In this document: positions 1 to 10,159 of the stretch, piece by piece | Position numbering within the stretch: position 1 is the stretch's first letter | Layout of the letters: every line of letters begins with the position of its first letter | NCBI RefSeq assembly: GCF_016756315.1 | Contig: NZ_AP024235.1 | Location: 434,001 to 498,000 of the forward strand | Source: Alteromonas sp. KC3 | GTDB taxonomy: Bacteria > Pseudomonadota > Gammaproteobacteria > Enterobacterales > Alteromonadaceae | Direction: 5' to 3' | DNA: 64,000 nt | Translations under genes and position numbers: made by a program | Notes under the pieces: generated by a model | Told to the model about the DNA's origin: nothing | The model's database searches: none | Seen by the model: the letters and a program-made list of their open reading frames with translations, nothing else

Positions 1-836
1 ATGCCTGTTTATGGCTGCTGCAAAACAAGGTCTCGCCAGGTAATATCCATTGGGTAGTATCTCGTGATGCATGGTTGTTAAATAGGAAGAATACGCAGCC
101 ATTAGAGCGCTTTTTCTTTGACGCTATTGGTGCTCAAGCCAATCAAATGGAAGCGATTGCTCAGTCTGAGTCGATAGAAGATATGTTTGACCGACTTGAG
201 TCGAGCGGCGTGCTGTTGCGACTTGATAAGTCGGTCAGGCCAAGTATGTTTCATGGTGCAACTGTTAGTGAAATGGAGCTAGAGGCACTGCAAAAACTAA
301 CATCCGTTGTACGCCACGGCAGGGTAAAGCATATCTCAAAAGAGGCATTGGAATTTGAGAATGCTAGTTGGGCAATGCCTGAGAATGCCCTAGTAATAGA
401 CTGCTCGGCATCAGCCATCACCAACTTAGAGATTAAACCTGTATTTAGTGGAGACACCATCACACCGCAAACAGTACGTGCATATCAGCCTGTGTTCAGC
501 GCGGCACTAATTGCGCATGTGGAGGCGGCATATAGCGATGAGGCTACTAAACAGTTACTCACTCAGGTCGTTCCTCTTCCCAATCGCGACATTGACTGGC
601 TGCCGATGACTGCTGCCATGCTACGCAATATGAAAATCTGGTCAGAAGATGAAGCGCTACGTACATGGATCCACCAGTGTAGATTGGATGGGTTCTCCCG
701 AATTGTACACGGTGTTGCAAAAGACGATGTTAAGAAGCTAGCGGTGTTAGGGCGTCTAAAGGCGGCTAGTATGCCAGCTATGCAAAAGCTAATGACATAT
801 ATTCAAACGCTCAAAGCATCTGGGCAGTTTGGCTAA
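1..836 (+). CDS. FAD-dependent oxidoreductase, C-terminal part (cut by window edge)
   Basis: The reading frame is open from position 3 through the first in-frame TTG at 75, so the gene begins outside the window and the visible part is its C-terminal 277 or so residues. The stretch around positions 39-80 (GNIHWVVSRDAWLLNR) resembles the segment after the second nucleotide-binding fold of NAD(P)/FAD-dependent oxidoreductases. The FAD-binding Rossmann motif is not visible here. The stop lies 23 bp before a DUF2855 gene, so the two are probably one operon. The substrate cannot be told. The family call is moderate because only the less conserved end is present. Confidence 0.6.
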   Translation, partial: ACLWLLQNKVSPGNIHWVVSRDAWLLNRKNTQPLERFFFDAIGAQANQMEAIAQSESIEDMFDRLESSGVLLRLDKSVRPSMFHGATVSEMELEALQKLTSVVRHGRVKHISKEALEFENASWAMPENALVIDCSASAITNLEIKPVFSGDTITPQTVRAYQPVFSAALIAHVEAAYSDEATKQLLTQVVPLPNRDIDWLPMTAAMLRNMKIWSEDEALRTWIHQCRLDGFSRIVHGVAKDDVKKLAVLGRLKAASMPAMQKLMTYIQTLKASGQFG

Positions 837-859
837 CTGATGACAAAGGGACAAATACG

Positions 860-1942
860 ATGAATCAGTTTCAAGTCGACAAGCAGAACATAAATACTAT
901 ACGCATTGCCGAGGCTGACAACGAAAGAAACACGACAGCCTGTGTAACATTTGACGTTGAACGGTTTGCGTTTACTGCCAATAACCTCACGTACTTTATG
1001 GTGGGTGAAAAGTTGGGTTATTGGCAGTTTTTTCCTCCTGTTGATGCGCCGGCAGATACCCCATGGGGTGTTATCCCAGTTTGGGGAATAGGAAAAGTAA
1101 CGCACTCAACACTGGACGACGTAAAAGTCGGAAGTCGCTATTTTGGTTACTTTCCTCCGGCAACTACGTTGACTATGAGTAATGCCAAAGTCAGCGATAA
1201 AAACCTAATCGACTGCAGTAGTCACAGGTTGCCGCTGCCACAAGGGTACAACCTTTATCGCTTACTTCCTGCGAGTAATGGGAAGCCTGATAGTTCTCAG
1301 CATTACCAAGACAACCTGCAAATGTTGTTATGGCCTTTATTTATTACCTCATATTGCCTATGGGAGGCGGTCAGTGCCATAGACGTAGCGCAGCGCGAGC
1401 AAGTTGTTATAGTGAGTGCGTCTAGTAAAACCAGCTTGGGCCTCGCTTTTGCGCTAAAAGAAAAGGGGGTAAGTACTACTGGTGTCACATCAAGAAAAAA
1501 TATGGACATGGTAAAACGTGTCGATGTCTACGATGAGGTCATTAGTTACGACGACCTTGCTTCACTTCCTATGGTGCCCAGTGTGGTTGTTGATATGTCG
1601 GGAAGTGCAAAAGTGAAAGAAGCGCTTACAGAATATATCGGCCAACAAAACATGCGCTACATACAAGTGGGGTTAACGCATTGGCATGATGTGACTGATG
1701 AAGAGCAAACAGACAACACGTTCTTTTTTGCGCCAGCCCACATACAACAGCGTGTCGCTGAAATAGGCGCCGCTGAATTTTCTAAACAAAGCAGCGCCTT
1801 CATTTTCAAAGCAATTACGTGGAGTAATGCGTGGCTTAAGGTTGAAGAGTGTAGCGGACTTGAAGCGCTTGCTGATGACTTCGCTCAGCACTGTGGCGGG
1901 AATATCCCCGCCAATATCGGCCGTGTTTATACGCTGGGGTAG
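860..1942 (+). CDS. DUF2855 family protein (MDR-like)
   Basis: The 360-residue protein matches what I know of the DUF2855 family, which resembles medium-chain dehydrogenase/reductases: an N-terminal half with WGVIPVWGIGKV and RYFGYFPP, then a Rossmann-like half (QVVIVSASSKTSLGLAFALKEKGV, near residues 180-205). No MDR catalytic zinc ligands are evident. It starts with ATG 23 bp after the upstream oxidoreductase, suggesting co-transcription and a shared redox task. Its end nearly abuts the convergent hydrolase (2 bp apart). The function is unknown; the family assignment is from memory. Confidence 0.65.
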   Translation: MNQFQVDKQNINTIRIAEADNERNTTACVTFDVERFAFTANNLTYFMVGEKLGYWQFFPPVDAPADTPWGVIPVWGIGKVTHSTLDDVKVGSRYFGYFPPATTLTMSNAKVSDKNLIDCSSHRLPLPQGYNLYRLLPASNGKPDSSQHYQDNLQMLLWPLFITSYCLWEAVSAIDVAQREQVVIVSASSKTSLGLAFALKEKGVSTTGVTSRKNMDMVKRVDVYDEVISYDDLASLPMVPSVVVDMSGSAKVKEALTEYIGQQNMRYIQVGLTHWHDVTDEEQTDNTFFFAPAHIQQRVAEIGAAEFSKQSSAFIFKAITWSNAWLKVEECSGLEALADDFAQHCGGNIPANIGRVYTLG

Positions 1943-1944
1943 CG

Positions 1945-2811
1945 CTACAGATATTGATTAAAGTAGTCTGAAACTTTTGGCCACAAGTGCTGGCATTTTC
2001 GAGAGAAAAACTTCATGTGGCCAATTTCGCTGACACCATGCGCTTGTGGTTCAAGCTCTTCTACTTCTGCTTCCATATTTGGAAATACGCTTATCATGTC
2101 ATGCACGTTGGCGATGTTAGCAATATCATCGTCGGTGGCTAACATCCACTTTGACGGCAGCGAAATATTGTCGTAGTGATGCGTTTTGACATCGTTTCCA
2201 AATGCCGTTTTCACGTAGCCACTCCCGTTACACCACTGCTGCCATTGGCGAGCTACTTTCTTAGGTAGTGGCTCTCCCATGCCCACCCATTGAGATTTGG
2301 TATGACCGAATAGTAGATTGCTCACGGGTATATAAAAATTCATAAAGAAATGCGCTTTAAGCAAGTAACTCTTTCGCATGTTGCGCAAACTGCCTGACGA
2401 ACTGCCAAAGTTACAAAACGCAGTCAAGTCGTGCACGTTATGCATAAGGCCGAGTAATTGCCCGCCAGCACTGTGGCCTACTAGAAAATAATGTACGTTG
2501 GGAAAAGCCACTTTGAGTGCTTCAAGCACGGCTGGCATATCTTGCTCGCCCCACTTAACTAATGAAGCGTCACTTTTACTCACCGTTGAGTGAGCTGATT
2601 CACCTATACCTCGGTTATCAAAGGTAATAACACCAAAGCCTTGTTCGCATAAATAAGTGGCAAAAGCACTGTAAAACTGGCGTTTTATACCGGTGGCAGG
2701 GCCAATCATTATAGCGCCTTTTGCTGAAGACTGAGGTGAGTACAATGTGGCGGTTAAACGGGTACTGTCGCTGCACGCTATAGCGATGTCTTTAGATGAA
2801 ATACTGTTCAC
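1945..2811 (-). CDS. alpha/beta hydrolase
   Basis: The 288-residue protein has an alpha/beta-hydrolase fold: an early strand and oxyanion region (IMIGPATG), the FDNRGIG turn near residues 64-70, and the nucleophile elbow GHSAGG with Ser114. A C-terminal acid (ATDDD) and His (PQAHGV) complete a plausible triad. It has no signal peptide, so it is cytoplasmic. The start is GTG at 2811, the first in-frame start with a purine-rich AGG upstream. A FadR-like palindrome sits 28-42 bp before the start, which suggests control by acyl-CoA status. The substrate is unknown. Confidence 0.75.
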   Translation of the reverse strand: MNSISSKDIAIACSDSTRLTATLYSPQSSAKGAIMIGPATGIKRQFYSAFATYLCEQGFGVITFDNRGIGESAHSTVSKSDASLVKWGEQDMPAVLEALKVAFPNVHYFLVGHSAGGQLLGLMHNVHDLTAFCNFGSSSGSLRNMRKSYLLKAHFFMNFYIPVSNLLFGHTKSQWVGMGEPLPKKVARQWQQWCNGSGYVKTAFGNDVKTHHYDNISLPSKWMLATDDDIANIANVHDMISVFPNMEAEVEELEPQAHGVSEIGHMKFFSRKCQHLWPKVSDYFNQYL

Positions 2812-2838
2812 AAAAAGGCCTACTTTAAACTTTTTTCA

Positions 2839-2853
2839 ACTGGTCTAACCAGT
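2839..2853. promoter_or_regulatory. FadR-like palindromic operator
   Basis: ACTGGTCTAACCAGT is a perfect 6+6 inverted repeat with a 3-bp centre. It matches 10 of 11 positions of the remembered FadR core TGGTCnGACCA. It lies just upstream of the alpha/beta hydrolase start. The first 14 of its 15 bases recur at 32738-32751. Another GntR-family regulator could equally bind such a site. Confidence 0.45.
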
Positions 2854-2887
2854 AAAGCTTTTTGCGAGAAAAATTGCAATGGGAAAA

Positions 2888-5152
2888 CTATTTTATTGCG
2901 TGATGAGTGTGTATAGATTCCTGGCCAACCCAATCTGACACGGGGGCGGGTTTCCCAAAAAGATAACCCTGAAACATGGTCACTCCCATGGCTTGTAATG
3001 CTTCAAATTGCGCGATTGTTTCAACGCCTTCAGCCACCGTCTTCATATTTAAGCTCTTGGCAAGATTCACCGTCATTTCAACAATTTTTCTGTGCCGTTC
3101 AGAGGTTTCGATACTCTCAATAAATTCTCTGTCAATTTTTAAAACAGAGGCAGACATGTCTATTAGCTGAGAAAGAGAGGCATGCCCAGTACCAAAATCA
3201 TCAATGATAATCGTGGCGCCGATGTTGGCTAGTGACTTAAGGCGTCGCTTGGTTTCATTGTGGCTTGCAAGTACAGAGGTTTCGGTAAGTTCGAGCTTGA
3301 TTTGCTTACATAGCACAGGATTTTCTGAGAACCGTCTAAGTAGCTTTTCGTAGAAAACGTCACTTAATAGCTCTGGGCCTGACAAGTTAATGGCAAGTGG
3401 CGCGAATGGCAGGTTTTTTGGCCACGAGGTAATAAGTTCGACAGTGCCATCAATCACTTTTTGGGTAAAGAGTATGTCCCAGCCATTCTCTTCGACCACT
3501 GGGATAAATTGAGCCGGCTGAAGGATAGTATTGCTGGCGCGATCATTAAGTCTTGCAAGTACCTCGTAGCTCACTACATGTTCTTCGGTATCGACTTGCG
3601 GTTGAAGAAATAGTGCCAGGCAGCCATTATCGAGCAGTGACTTAACCTTGTCTTTGTGTTGTGTGTTTTCTCTGATAACTCTCACTGCATTTGCACTGAA
3701 TGGTGCAAAAGGTATCTGGTAGGTACATTGACTAAGTGCAATTGTGCAACATTCCACTGCAGTGTCAGGGCTGATTTCTTTGGTGGGAATAGCATAACCT
3801 GCATGCCATTCTAGCTGAAAGTTTCTGTCTTCGTTACCTAGGCTGATCACTGAGTATCGAGGAAGTTGGCGACCCAGCCAAGTTTCTATATTTTGGCCAG
3901 CCAGTTGTAAATTAGGTAAAGCGAAAAGAAATTTAGCGCCAGGAAAGTGATACAGCTCAACAGAAGACGATAGTGCTTTTTTTAGCTGTGACGCGACATC
4001 ACGTAGAACATCATCTCCAACCGAATGACCGTAGCGTAAATTAATGTCGCGCAGGTTGCTTAACTTCAGTAGCACCACATGCTTGTTGATAATGGTTTCT
4101 TCTGTGTCTGATTTACGCCAATAATTATGGTTTTTGAGTAATGTAAGCTCATTCGTATACAGCTTTTCAAACTGTTGCTTGCGAATAGCATCCAACTCGC
4201 GCGTACTCTTTCTCATCGACGATACGTCGTGGCAATGAATAAGCTGCTTTTGATGATGTGTTAGGCTGGCAAATTGCAAAATAAACTCGCAATCTGAGTC
4301 GCCCTTAATGGTCGCAGACTGATTTTCACCTTTTCCAAAAGGCGAAGATAGCTCAAAGATATCTTCTATGTTATCCGCATGTGTATGCTGTGCTTTTTTG
4401 AATTTGCGTATCAGTTTTCGCCCAGCTTTATTTGCCTGCAATATACGTCCTTGCTCATCACAGAAAAAAGAGGGTGTACCACCGTTGTTAAAAATCTCCT
4501 GATACTGGTGTACTAATTTGTTGAGCTTTCGACTTTGTTGGAGGTTGCTTGAAGACTGCTTTTCCAACGATGACATTACGCGTAAAACGGCCAGCGGAAT
4601 ACAAAAGTTAAAGAACAAAAATAACAGTGATGCAATGTAAGTATGTGTTTCTGGTAAGGTGATATCTACACCTGCAAGAGGCGAAAGCGGCTGGTTATTA
4701 ATAAGGAATATGTAGGGAACAATGTTGAATAACATGACCAAAACAGAAGCTTTAGTGCCATACATTAACCTAACAATAATAGGTAGTGTGAACAGCAACA
4801 AAAAACCATAACGCGCAACAGTGAAGTCAACTGTAAAAAACACAATGCAGAACGACGCCGCGACCACTGTGGTAACAAGACAATAGGAAGCAAGTTTTAC
4901 TTGTGGTTTTTTAATCGCCAAGGTGGCGTACAACAGCAAAGAAAAGCCGATGGTCAGCGCCAGAACATGATACATGCCTTTCAAGTAGGCCGTGTATGAA
5001 GAGTGGACTACAATCGCGGACGTCAAAATTGCGCCCACCAATAATATTATGCGAAGTACGCTCAAGCGCCAAATGCTCGCATCAGTGGTATTGAGATGCT
5101 CGCTATCCAGAAGTAAGTATCGTTGTAATGCGCTTTTTAGACGAGTTAGCAC
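2888..5152 (-). CDS. membrane EAL-domain phosphodiesterase with degenerate GGDEF
   Basis: The N-terminus has about six membrane segments (residues 30-200), followed by a PAS-like linker, a GGDEF-type domain (about 345-480) and a C-terminal EAL domain (about 495-745). The GGDEF signature is degenerate (FPGAKFLFAL instead of GGDEF), so cyclase activity is unlikely. The EAL domain keeps the metal-site signatures ELTET and IDDFGTG; the name motif reads EVL. The likely role is c-di-GMP hydrolysis in response to a membrane signal. The start is GTG at 5152 with a weak ribosome-binding site. It stands alone, 106 bp from argA. Confidence 0.85.
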   Translation of the reverse strand: MLTRLKSALQRYLLLDSEHLNTTDASIWRLSVLRIILLVGAILTSAIVVHSSYTAYLKGMYHVLALTIGFSLLLYATLAIKKPQVKLASYCLVTTVVAASFCIVFFTVDFTVARYGFLLLFTLPIIVRLMYGTKASVLVMLFNIVPYIFLINNQPLSPLAGVDITLPETHTYIASLLFLFFNFCIPLAVLRVMSSLEKQSSSNLQQSRKLNKLVHQYQEIFNNGGTPSFFCDEQGRILQANKAGRKLIRKFKKAQHTHADNIEDIFELSSPFGKGENQSATIKGDSDCEFILQFASLTHHQKQLIHCHDVSSMRKSTRELDAIRKQQFEKLYTNELTLLKNHNYWRKSDTEETIINKHVVLLKLSNLRDINLRYGHSVGDDVLRDVASQLKKALSSSVELYHFPGAKFLFALPNLQLAGQNIETWLGRQLPRYSVISLGNEDRNFQLEWHAGYAIPTKEISPDTAVECCTIALSQCTYQIPFAPFSANAVRVIRENTQHKDKVKSLLDNGCLALFLQPQVDTEEHVVSYEVLARLNDRASNTILQPAQFIPVVEENGWDILFTQKVIDGTVELITSWPKNLPFAPLAINLSGPELLSDVFYEKLLRRFSENPVLCKQIKLELTETSVLASHNETKRRLKSLANIGATIIIDDFGTGHASLSQLIDMSASVLKIDREFIESIETSERHRKIVEMTVNLAKSLNMKTVAEGVETIAQFEALQAMGVTMFQGYLFGKPAPVSDWVGQESIHTHHAIK

Positions 5153-5258
5153 TAGTAAACCACTGATTTAAAATTCTTTATTCAATACTAGAGATTTTAA
5201 TATAACCTCTTCAAAGGCATTGGGATAGTGCTAAATGAAAACTATTTAATGTGTTTGG

Positions 5259-6569
5259 TTACACTGGTAACGTAAACACCTTTGAGTTGCGCTGAAAATT
5301 ATAGAGTTCTTTTTTTACAGCAGGCAGTGCGCTGATATCGGCAGGCTCAAAACCTTGCTCCAAAAACCAGTGTGCAGTCACTGTGGTAAGCACAAAAATA
5401 CGATCAATGCCTGCTTCTTTCGCACGTAGTCTAACTTCATCAAGAATGCGCTCTCCACGATTTTTACCGCGATAATCCTGATGTGTGGCAACACATGCAA
5501 GCTCAGCACAGCCATCTTCAGGGTAGAGATAAAGCGCAGCACAGGCGATGATCATGCCGTCACGTACAATCACAATAAACTGATTAATTTCGTTCTCTAA
5601 ACGCTCGCGAGAGCGTTTCACTAGCACGCCGCTTTCTTCTAAGGGCTTAATCAATTTTAAAATCCCACCCACGTCATCAATAGTGGCAGCACGCAGTTGC
5701 TCGTAATGATGCTCCATTACCAACGAGCCCGTACCGTCGCGAGTGAACAGTTCTTGTAGCAGCGCTCCGTCTTGCTCAAAGCTGATGCAGTGAGCACGAG
5801 GAACGCCGGCTGCGACGCTGGTGGTCAATGCGCTAAGTACAGTGTCCTCTGTGGTGATGTCGCCAGCCATCATAAGCTGCTCTAGCTGTGGGCGCTCGAT
5901 AGTGCGCAGTAGTCTACCTTCACGATTGTAAATACCGTCGAAGTTGGAAAACACAATGAGCTTGTCTGCCTTAAGCGCTATAGCCGCTTGTGTTGCCACA
6001 TCTTCGTGAGACAAATTAAACACTTCACCGGTTGATGAGTAGCCCATAGGAGAGAGCAGAACAATAGAGCCGTCGTTAAGATGGTCATTAATACCAGTGG
6101 TGTCAATGCGGCGTACAAGGCCGGTATTTTCAAAATCAACCCCATTGCGCACGCCCATAGGCTTTGCCACTACTAAGTTGCCTGAGCAAACCCGAATTTG
6201 GGACCCATGCATGGGCGAATTCGGCAACCCCATGGTAAGTAGCGCTTCAACCTGAGAGCGCACAGAGCCTGCGGCATCTTTTACGCACTCAAGGGTTTGC
6301 TTGTCGGTAATACGCACACCACTATCAAAACGGCCCTCAATATTGCGAAGTGCCACACGCTGATCAATTTGAGGGCGAGCACCGTGTACCACCACAACGC
6401 GCACGCCCAAACTATTTAGAAGGGCAATGTCGTGGATAATATTGGGGAAGTTTGGGTGTTCAATGGCTTCGCCACCGAACATTAGCACAAAGGTTTTTCC
6501 CTGATGCGCGTTTATGTAAGGCAGCGAACTGCGAAACAGCTTAATACCATCGTGATGTGCTAATACCAT
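5259..6569 (-). CDS. argA: N-acetylglutamate synthase (ArgA)
   Basis: This enzyme acetylates glutamate with acetyl-CoA, the first step of arginine synthesis. The 436-residue protein has an amino-acid-kinase-like domain (FVLMFGGEAI, VVVHGARPQID, about residues 10-280) and a C-terminal GNAT domain (about 290-430, ELACVATHQDYRGKNRGERIL). The frame is open further upstream inside argH, but the ATG at 6569 has a good AAAGGA site and gives the normal family length. It begins 17 bp after argH ends, so it is the last gene of argCBFGHA. It is not fused to argH as in some marine gammaproteobacteria. Confidence 0.95.
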   Translation of the reverse strand: MVLAHHDGIKLFRSSLPYINAHQGKTFVLMFGGEAIEHPNFPNIIHDIALLNSLGVRVVVVHGARPQIDQRVALRNIEGRFDSGVRITDKQTLECVKDAAGSVRSQVEALLTMGLPNSPMHGSQIRVCSGNLVVAKPMGVRNGVDFENTGLVRRIDTTGINDHLNDGSIVLLSPMGYSSTGEVFNLSHEDVATQAAIALKADKLIVFSNFDGIYNREGRLLRTIERPQLEQLMMAGDITTEDTVLSALTTSVAAGVPRAHCISFEQDGALLQELFTRDGTGSLVMEHHYEQLRAATIDDVGGILKLIKPLEESGVLVKRSRERLENEINQFIVIVRDGMIIACAALYLYPEDGCAELACVATHQDYRGKNRGERILDEVRLRAKEAGIDRIFVLTTVTAHWFLEQGFEPADISALPAVKKELYNFQRNSKVFTLPV

Positions 6570-6586
6570 TTGCGTGTCCTTTGCTA

Positions 6587-7969
6587 CTAGCCTTGTTTGT
6601 CCAAGTTTTCCAGCTCTTGATACAGTGCTTTTGTCACGGTTTCTTTGCTGGTGCCACCTAGAATATTGCGCTGATTTACGCCGTATTCCAGTTGAAGCAC
6701 TGGATAAACATCGTCTTCTATCTTGTCGCAAATAGCTTGCATATCGCTAAGGGGTAAATCTTCAATTGCGCAGCCTTTATCAATGGCTTGAAGCACCACA
6801 CGCCCGGCAATATCGTGACCGGTTCTAAAAGGCACACCTTTACCTACCAGGTAGTCAGCCAGTTCAGTTGCGTTAGAAAAGCCTTGTGTAGCAGCTATAC
6901 GGCAGCGCTCTTCGTTAAGTTGTAGCGAGTCCAGCACTTCACTGGCAATACACAAACAAATATGCCACTGATTCACCGTATCAATTGCGCCCTCTTTGTC
7001 TTCTTGCATATCTTTATTGTAGGCAAGAGGAAGGCCTTTCATAGTAACGAGTAGGGCTTGTAGCGACCCAAATACGCGACCGCATTTACCGCGCATAAGC
7101 TCAAGAGCATCGGGGTTTTTCTTTTGTGGCATTAGCGATGAACCAGATGTCACACTATCGCCTAACTGAAGAAAACCAGCTTCACCCGAGTTATAGAAAA
7201 TCATATCTTCAGCAAGGCGTGATAAGTGCATCATGCTGGTGCTTGCTACAAACAAAAGTTCTAGCACAAAGTCTCTATCAGACACGGCATCTAAGCTGTT
7301 AAGGCAGGGTGAATCGAAACCAAGTTCCTCAGCTATAGCGTGGCGGTCTACGGGGAAGGTAGTGCCTGCCAAGGCGCCAGAGCCAAGAGGACAATGGTTC
7401 ATACGTACTTTTAAGTCATCTAAACGGCTTAAATCACGCTTTAGCATTTCTACGTAAGCTAAGCACCAGTGCGCAAAGTGAATAGGCTGTGCACGCTGTA
7501 GGTGAGTATAACCCGGAATAATCGCTTCTTGATGACGGCTTGCGGCATTAAGCAGAGACTTAATAACACCCAGTACATCATCGCGCAGTGAGGCAATATG
7601 CTCGCGTACCCACAGACGAAAGTCAGTGGCTACTTGGTCGTTACGGCTTCGCCCAGTATGAAGTTTGCGGCCAATGTCACCAAGCTTCTCAATGAGCGCA
7701 GCTTCTACAAAGCTATGAATGTCTTCTTCGCTTGACGCATTGAAATCTAATTCACCCGCTTCGGCCTGTGCTTTTAACTCGCTAAGTGCGCCTTCAAGTT
7801 GTGCTTGCTCATCAGCCGTCAGTACACCTGCTTTTTGCAAAGCGCGCGACCAGCTTATAGAGCCTTGAATATCTTGGCTTGCCATAACCTGGTCAAACGG
7901 CAGCGAGTCGTTAACCTGTTTAAACATACTACTTGCACCGGATTCAAACCGGCCACCCCACAACGCCAT
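6587..7969 (-). CDS. argH: argininosuccinate lyase
   Basis: ArgH splits argininosuccinate into arginine and fumarate, the last step of the pathway. The 460-residue protein starts MALWGGRF and carries the fumarase/aspartase signature GSSLMPQKKNP and the TGRSRNDQVATD segment. Its length is normal for the unfused enzyme. The start has an AAGGAG site. It is 35 bp from argG and 17 bp before argA in the arginine operon. Confidence 0.97.
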   Translation of the reverse strand: MALWGGRFESGASSMFKQVNDSLPFDQVMASQDIQGSISWSRALQKAGVLTADEQAQLEGALSELKAQAEAGELDFNASSEEDIHSFVEAALIEKLGDIGRKLHTGRSRNDQVATDFRLWVREHIASLRDDVLGVIKSLLNAASRHQEAIIPGYTHLQRAQPIHFAHWCLAYVEMLKRDLSRLDDLKVRMNHCPLGSGALAGTTFPVDRHAIAEELGFDSPCLNSLDAVSDRDFVLELLFVASTSMMHLSRLAEDMIFYNSGEAGFLQLGDSVTSGSSLMPQKKNPDALELMRGKCGRVFGSLQALLVTMKGLPLAYNKDMQEDKEGAIDTVNQWHICLCIASEVLDSLQLNEERCRIAATQGFSNATELADYLVGKGVPFRTGHDIAGRVVLQAIDKGCAIEDLPLSDMQAICDKIEDDVYPVLQLEYGVNQRNILGGTSKETVTKALYQELENLDKQG

Positions 7970-8004
7970 GTGATGCTCCTTAAATGCTTTTAATACCTAA
8001 CTCA

Positions 8005-9210
8005 TTAACCTTGGTTTTTAAGCGCCGCAATACGACTTGAAAGGCTGAACAGGCGAATAAAGCCTTCAGCGTGTTTTTGGTCGTATACGTCATCGGCACC
8101 AAAGGTAGCAAAGTCTTCAGAGTAAAGGCTGTTAGGCGAACGACGCTGCGTTACCGTTGCTTGTCCTTTGTATAACTTGACCACGATGTCGCCAGTGACT
8201 TTCTGAGCAAACGAAGCTGCACCGGCTAATAGCGCATCGTTAAGCGCAGTAAACCAACGGCCGTCGTACATCACATGCGAAAATTCAAGACCGATTTGCT
8301 CGCGGTACTTAAGTGCTGCTTTATCCAGTACCATTGTCTCAAGGGCTTTATAGGCTTTAAGCAGTACGGTGCCCCCTGGGGTTTCATAACAGCCGCGCGA
8401 CTTCATGCCGACAAGACGGTTTTCAACAATATCGATACGTCCAACACCGTGCGCGGCAGCTACGGTGTTTAATTTTACTAATGCTTTATACGGAGACAGT
8501 GCTTCACCATCAACATGGGTTAGCTTACCTTCGTTGAATGACAGCGTTACACGCTCTGGGGTATCTGGCGCATCTTCAGGGTCGACAGTCATGGTCCACA
8601 CTTGTTTGGTAGGCTCTTGCCATGGATCCTCAAGCTCGCCACCTTCATGTGAGATGTGCCATGCGTTTGCATCGCGGCTGTAAATCTTTGTTGCTGATGC
8701 GGTAGTTGGAATATTGCGCTCGGCAAGGTAAGCAAGTAGGTCTTCACGGCTTACCATATCCCATTCACGCCATGGTGCAATAACGGTTAGATCAGGAGCA
8801 AGCGCGGCAAAGGTGCTTTCAAAACGCACTTGGTCGTTACCTTTACCTGTGCAGCCATGGCATAGGGCATCAGCACCTACTTTACGTGCAATCTCGACTT
8901 GTGCTTTCGCAATCACTGGACGCGCCATCGATGTGCCAAGCAGGTACTCACCTTCGTATACCGCGCCAGTTGTAATGGTCGGGAAGATGTACTCACTAAC
9001 AAACTCTTCTTTCAAGTCAACAATGTGGCACTCGCTAGCGCCCGATGCGATGGCTTTTTCATGAAGGCCCTCAAGCTCTTCATCGCCTTGACCAACATCT
9101 GCCGCAAACGCGACAACTTCGCAGCCATAGTTTTCTTTAAGCCATGGAATAATAGCTGAAGTATCAAGCCCGCCAGAGTAGGCCAGCACAATTTTTTTAA
9201 CGTTTTGCAT
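8005..9210 (-). CDS. argG: argininosuccinate synthase
   Basis: ArgG ligates citrulline and aspartate at the cost of ATP. The 401-residue protein has the PP-loop AYSGGLDTS at its N-terminus and the conserved [13 protein letters not shown] segment. The start has an AGAGGA site. Gaps of 37 bp to argF and 35 bp to argH place it in the middle of the operon. It uses aspartate and citrulline, linking the operon to aspartate supply. Confidence 0.97.
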   Translation of the reverse strand: MQNVKKIVLAYSGGLDTSAIIPWLKENYGCEVVAFAADVGQGDEELEGLHEKAIASGASECHIVDLKEEFVSEYIFPTITTGAVYEGEYLLGTSMARPVIAKAQVEIARKVGADALCHGCTGKGNDQVRFESTFAALAPDLTVIAPWREWDMVSREDLLAYLAERNIPTTASATKIYSRDANAWHISHEGGELEDPWQEPTKQVWTMTVDPEDAPDTPERVTLSFNEGKLTHVDGEALSPYKALVKLNTVAAAHGVGRIDIVENRLVGMKSRGCYETPGGTVLLKAYKALETMVLDKAALKYREQIGLEFSHVMYDGRWFTALNDALLAGAASFAQKVTGDIVVKLYKGQATVTQRRSPNSLYSEDFATFGADDVYDQKHAEGFIRLFSLSSRIAALKNQG

Positions 9211-9247
9211 CTAAGTAATCCTCTTAAGCGTCTTTTTATGCGTCTTG

Positions 9248-10159
9248 CTAGGCGCTAAGTAATTGAGTAAGAATGGCGTTCTGGCCATGCATTCTATTTT
9301 CGGCTTGCTGCATTAACAGCGACTTATCGCTATCAATCAACGAGCCTGTAATTTCTAAATCGCGATGGGCGGGTTGGCAATGCATTACGTAGCTTGCCCC
9401 CGTCGCTTCCATCAGCGCTTCATTCACCTGATACGGTGCAAATTTCTCTTTTATATCTGCAAGCGGCGTGTCATCACCCATAGATAGCCACGTATCGGTA
9501 TAAATGACATCTGCACCGTTTGCGGCACTTAAGTCATGGCTTTGTACAATAGATACACCGGTTTTATCTGCAATAGCTTGCGCTTGCGCCACAATGTCAG
9601 CATCAGCTTCGTGACCTTTTGGCGTTACGACCACTTGGTTACAGCCAAGTAATGCGCCCACAATCAGCAAAGAATGTGTAACGTTGTTACCGTCACCCAC
9701 GTACGCCATGGTTAATCCTTCAGTCTTGCCGAAACGTTCAAACATAGTGAGGTAGTCAGCAAGTCCTTGGCACGGATGATACTTATCGCAAAGCGCATTG
9801 ATCACCGGTACATTCGCGGCCTTAGAAAAGGTTTCTAGGGTAGTGTGCGAGAAAACGCGCGCCACAATAGCATCGGCCCAGCAGGCTAAGTTCGCCGCAG
9901 TATCAACAGCATCTTCACGACCAGCCAATTTGCCCGATTGCACATCTAAATACACCATGTGACCACCAAGCTTATTAATACCAATATCAAAGCTCACGCG
10001 GGTGCGTAAAGACGGTTTCTCAAACAGGGCAACTACAGACTTTCCTGCCAGTACATTGCTGTAGCTTGCAGGGGCTTGTTTAATTTCTACTGCTAGTTGC
10101 AGCAACTGTTGCATTGCATCTGGTGTCCAGTCTGCAAAGGTAAGTAGGTCCTGTTTCAT
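9248..10159 (-). CDS. argF: ornithine carbamoyltransferase
   Basis: ArgF makes citrulline from ornithine and carbamoyl phosphate. The 303-residue protein has the carbamoyl-phosphate motif FEKPSLRTRVSFD (around residue 47), the HPCQ motif and the HCQPAHR motif near the C-terminus. Its start overlaps the argB stop by one base (TAATG), so the two are translationally coupled. Confidence 0.96.
   Translation of the reverse strand: MKQDLLTFADWTPDAMQQLLQLAVEIKQAPASYSNVLAGKSVVALFEKPSLRTRVSFDIGINKLGGHMVYLDVQSGKLAGREDAVDTAANLACWADAIVARVFSHTTLETFSKAANVPVINALCDKYHPCQGLADYLTMFERFGKTEGLTMAYVGDGNNVTHSLLIVGALLGCNQVVVTPKGHEADADIVAQAQAIADKTGVSIVQSHDLSAANGADVIYTDTWLSMGDDTPLADIKEKFAPYQVNEALMEATGASYVMHCQPAHRDLEITGSLIDSDKSLLMQQAENRMHGQNAILTQLLSA

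Noticed and set aside
6570..6731. Longer N-terminus of ArgA reaching into argH
   Set aside because: It would add 54 residues not found in the family, while the ATG at 6569 has an AAAGGA site at good spacing.
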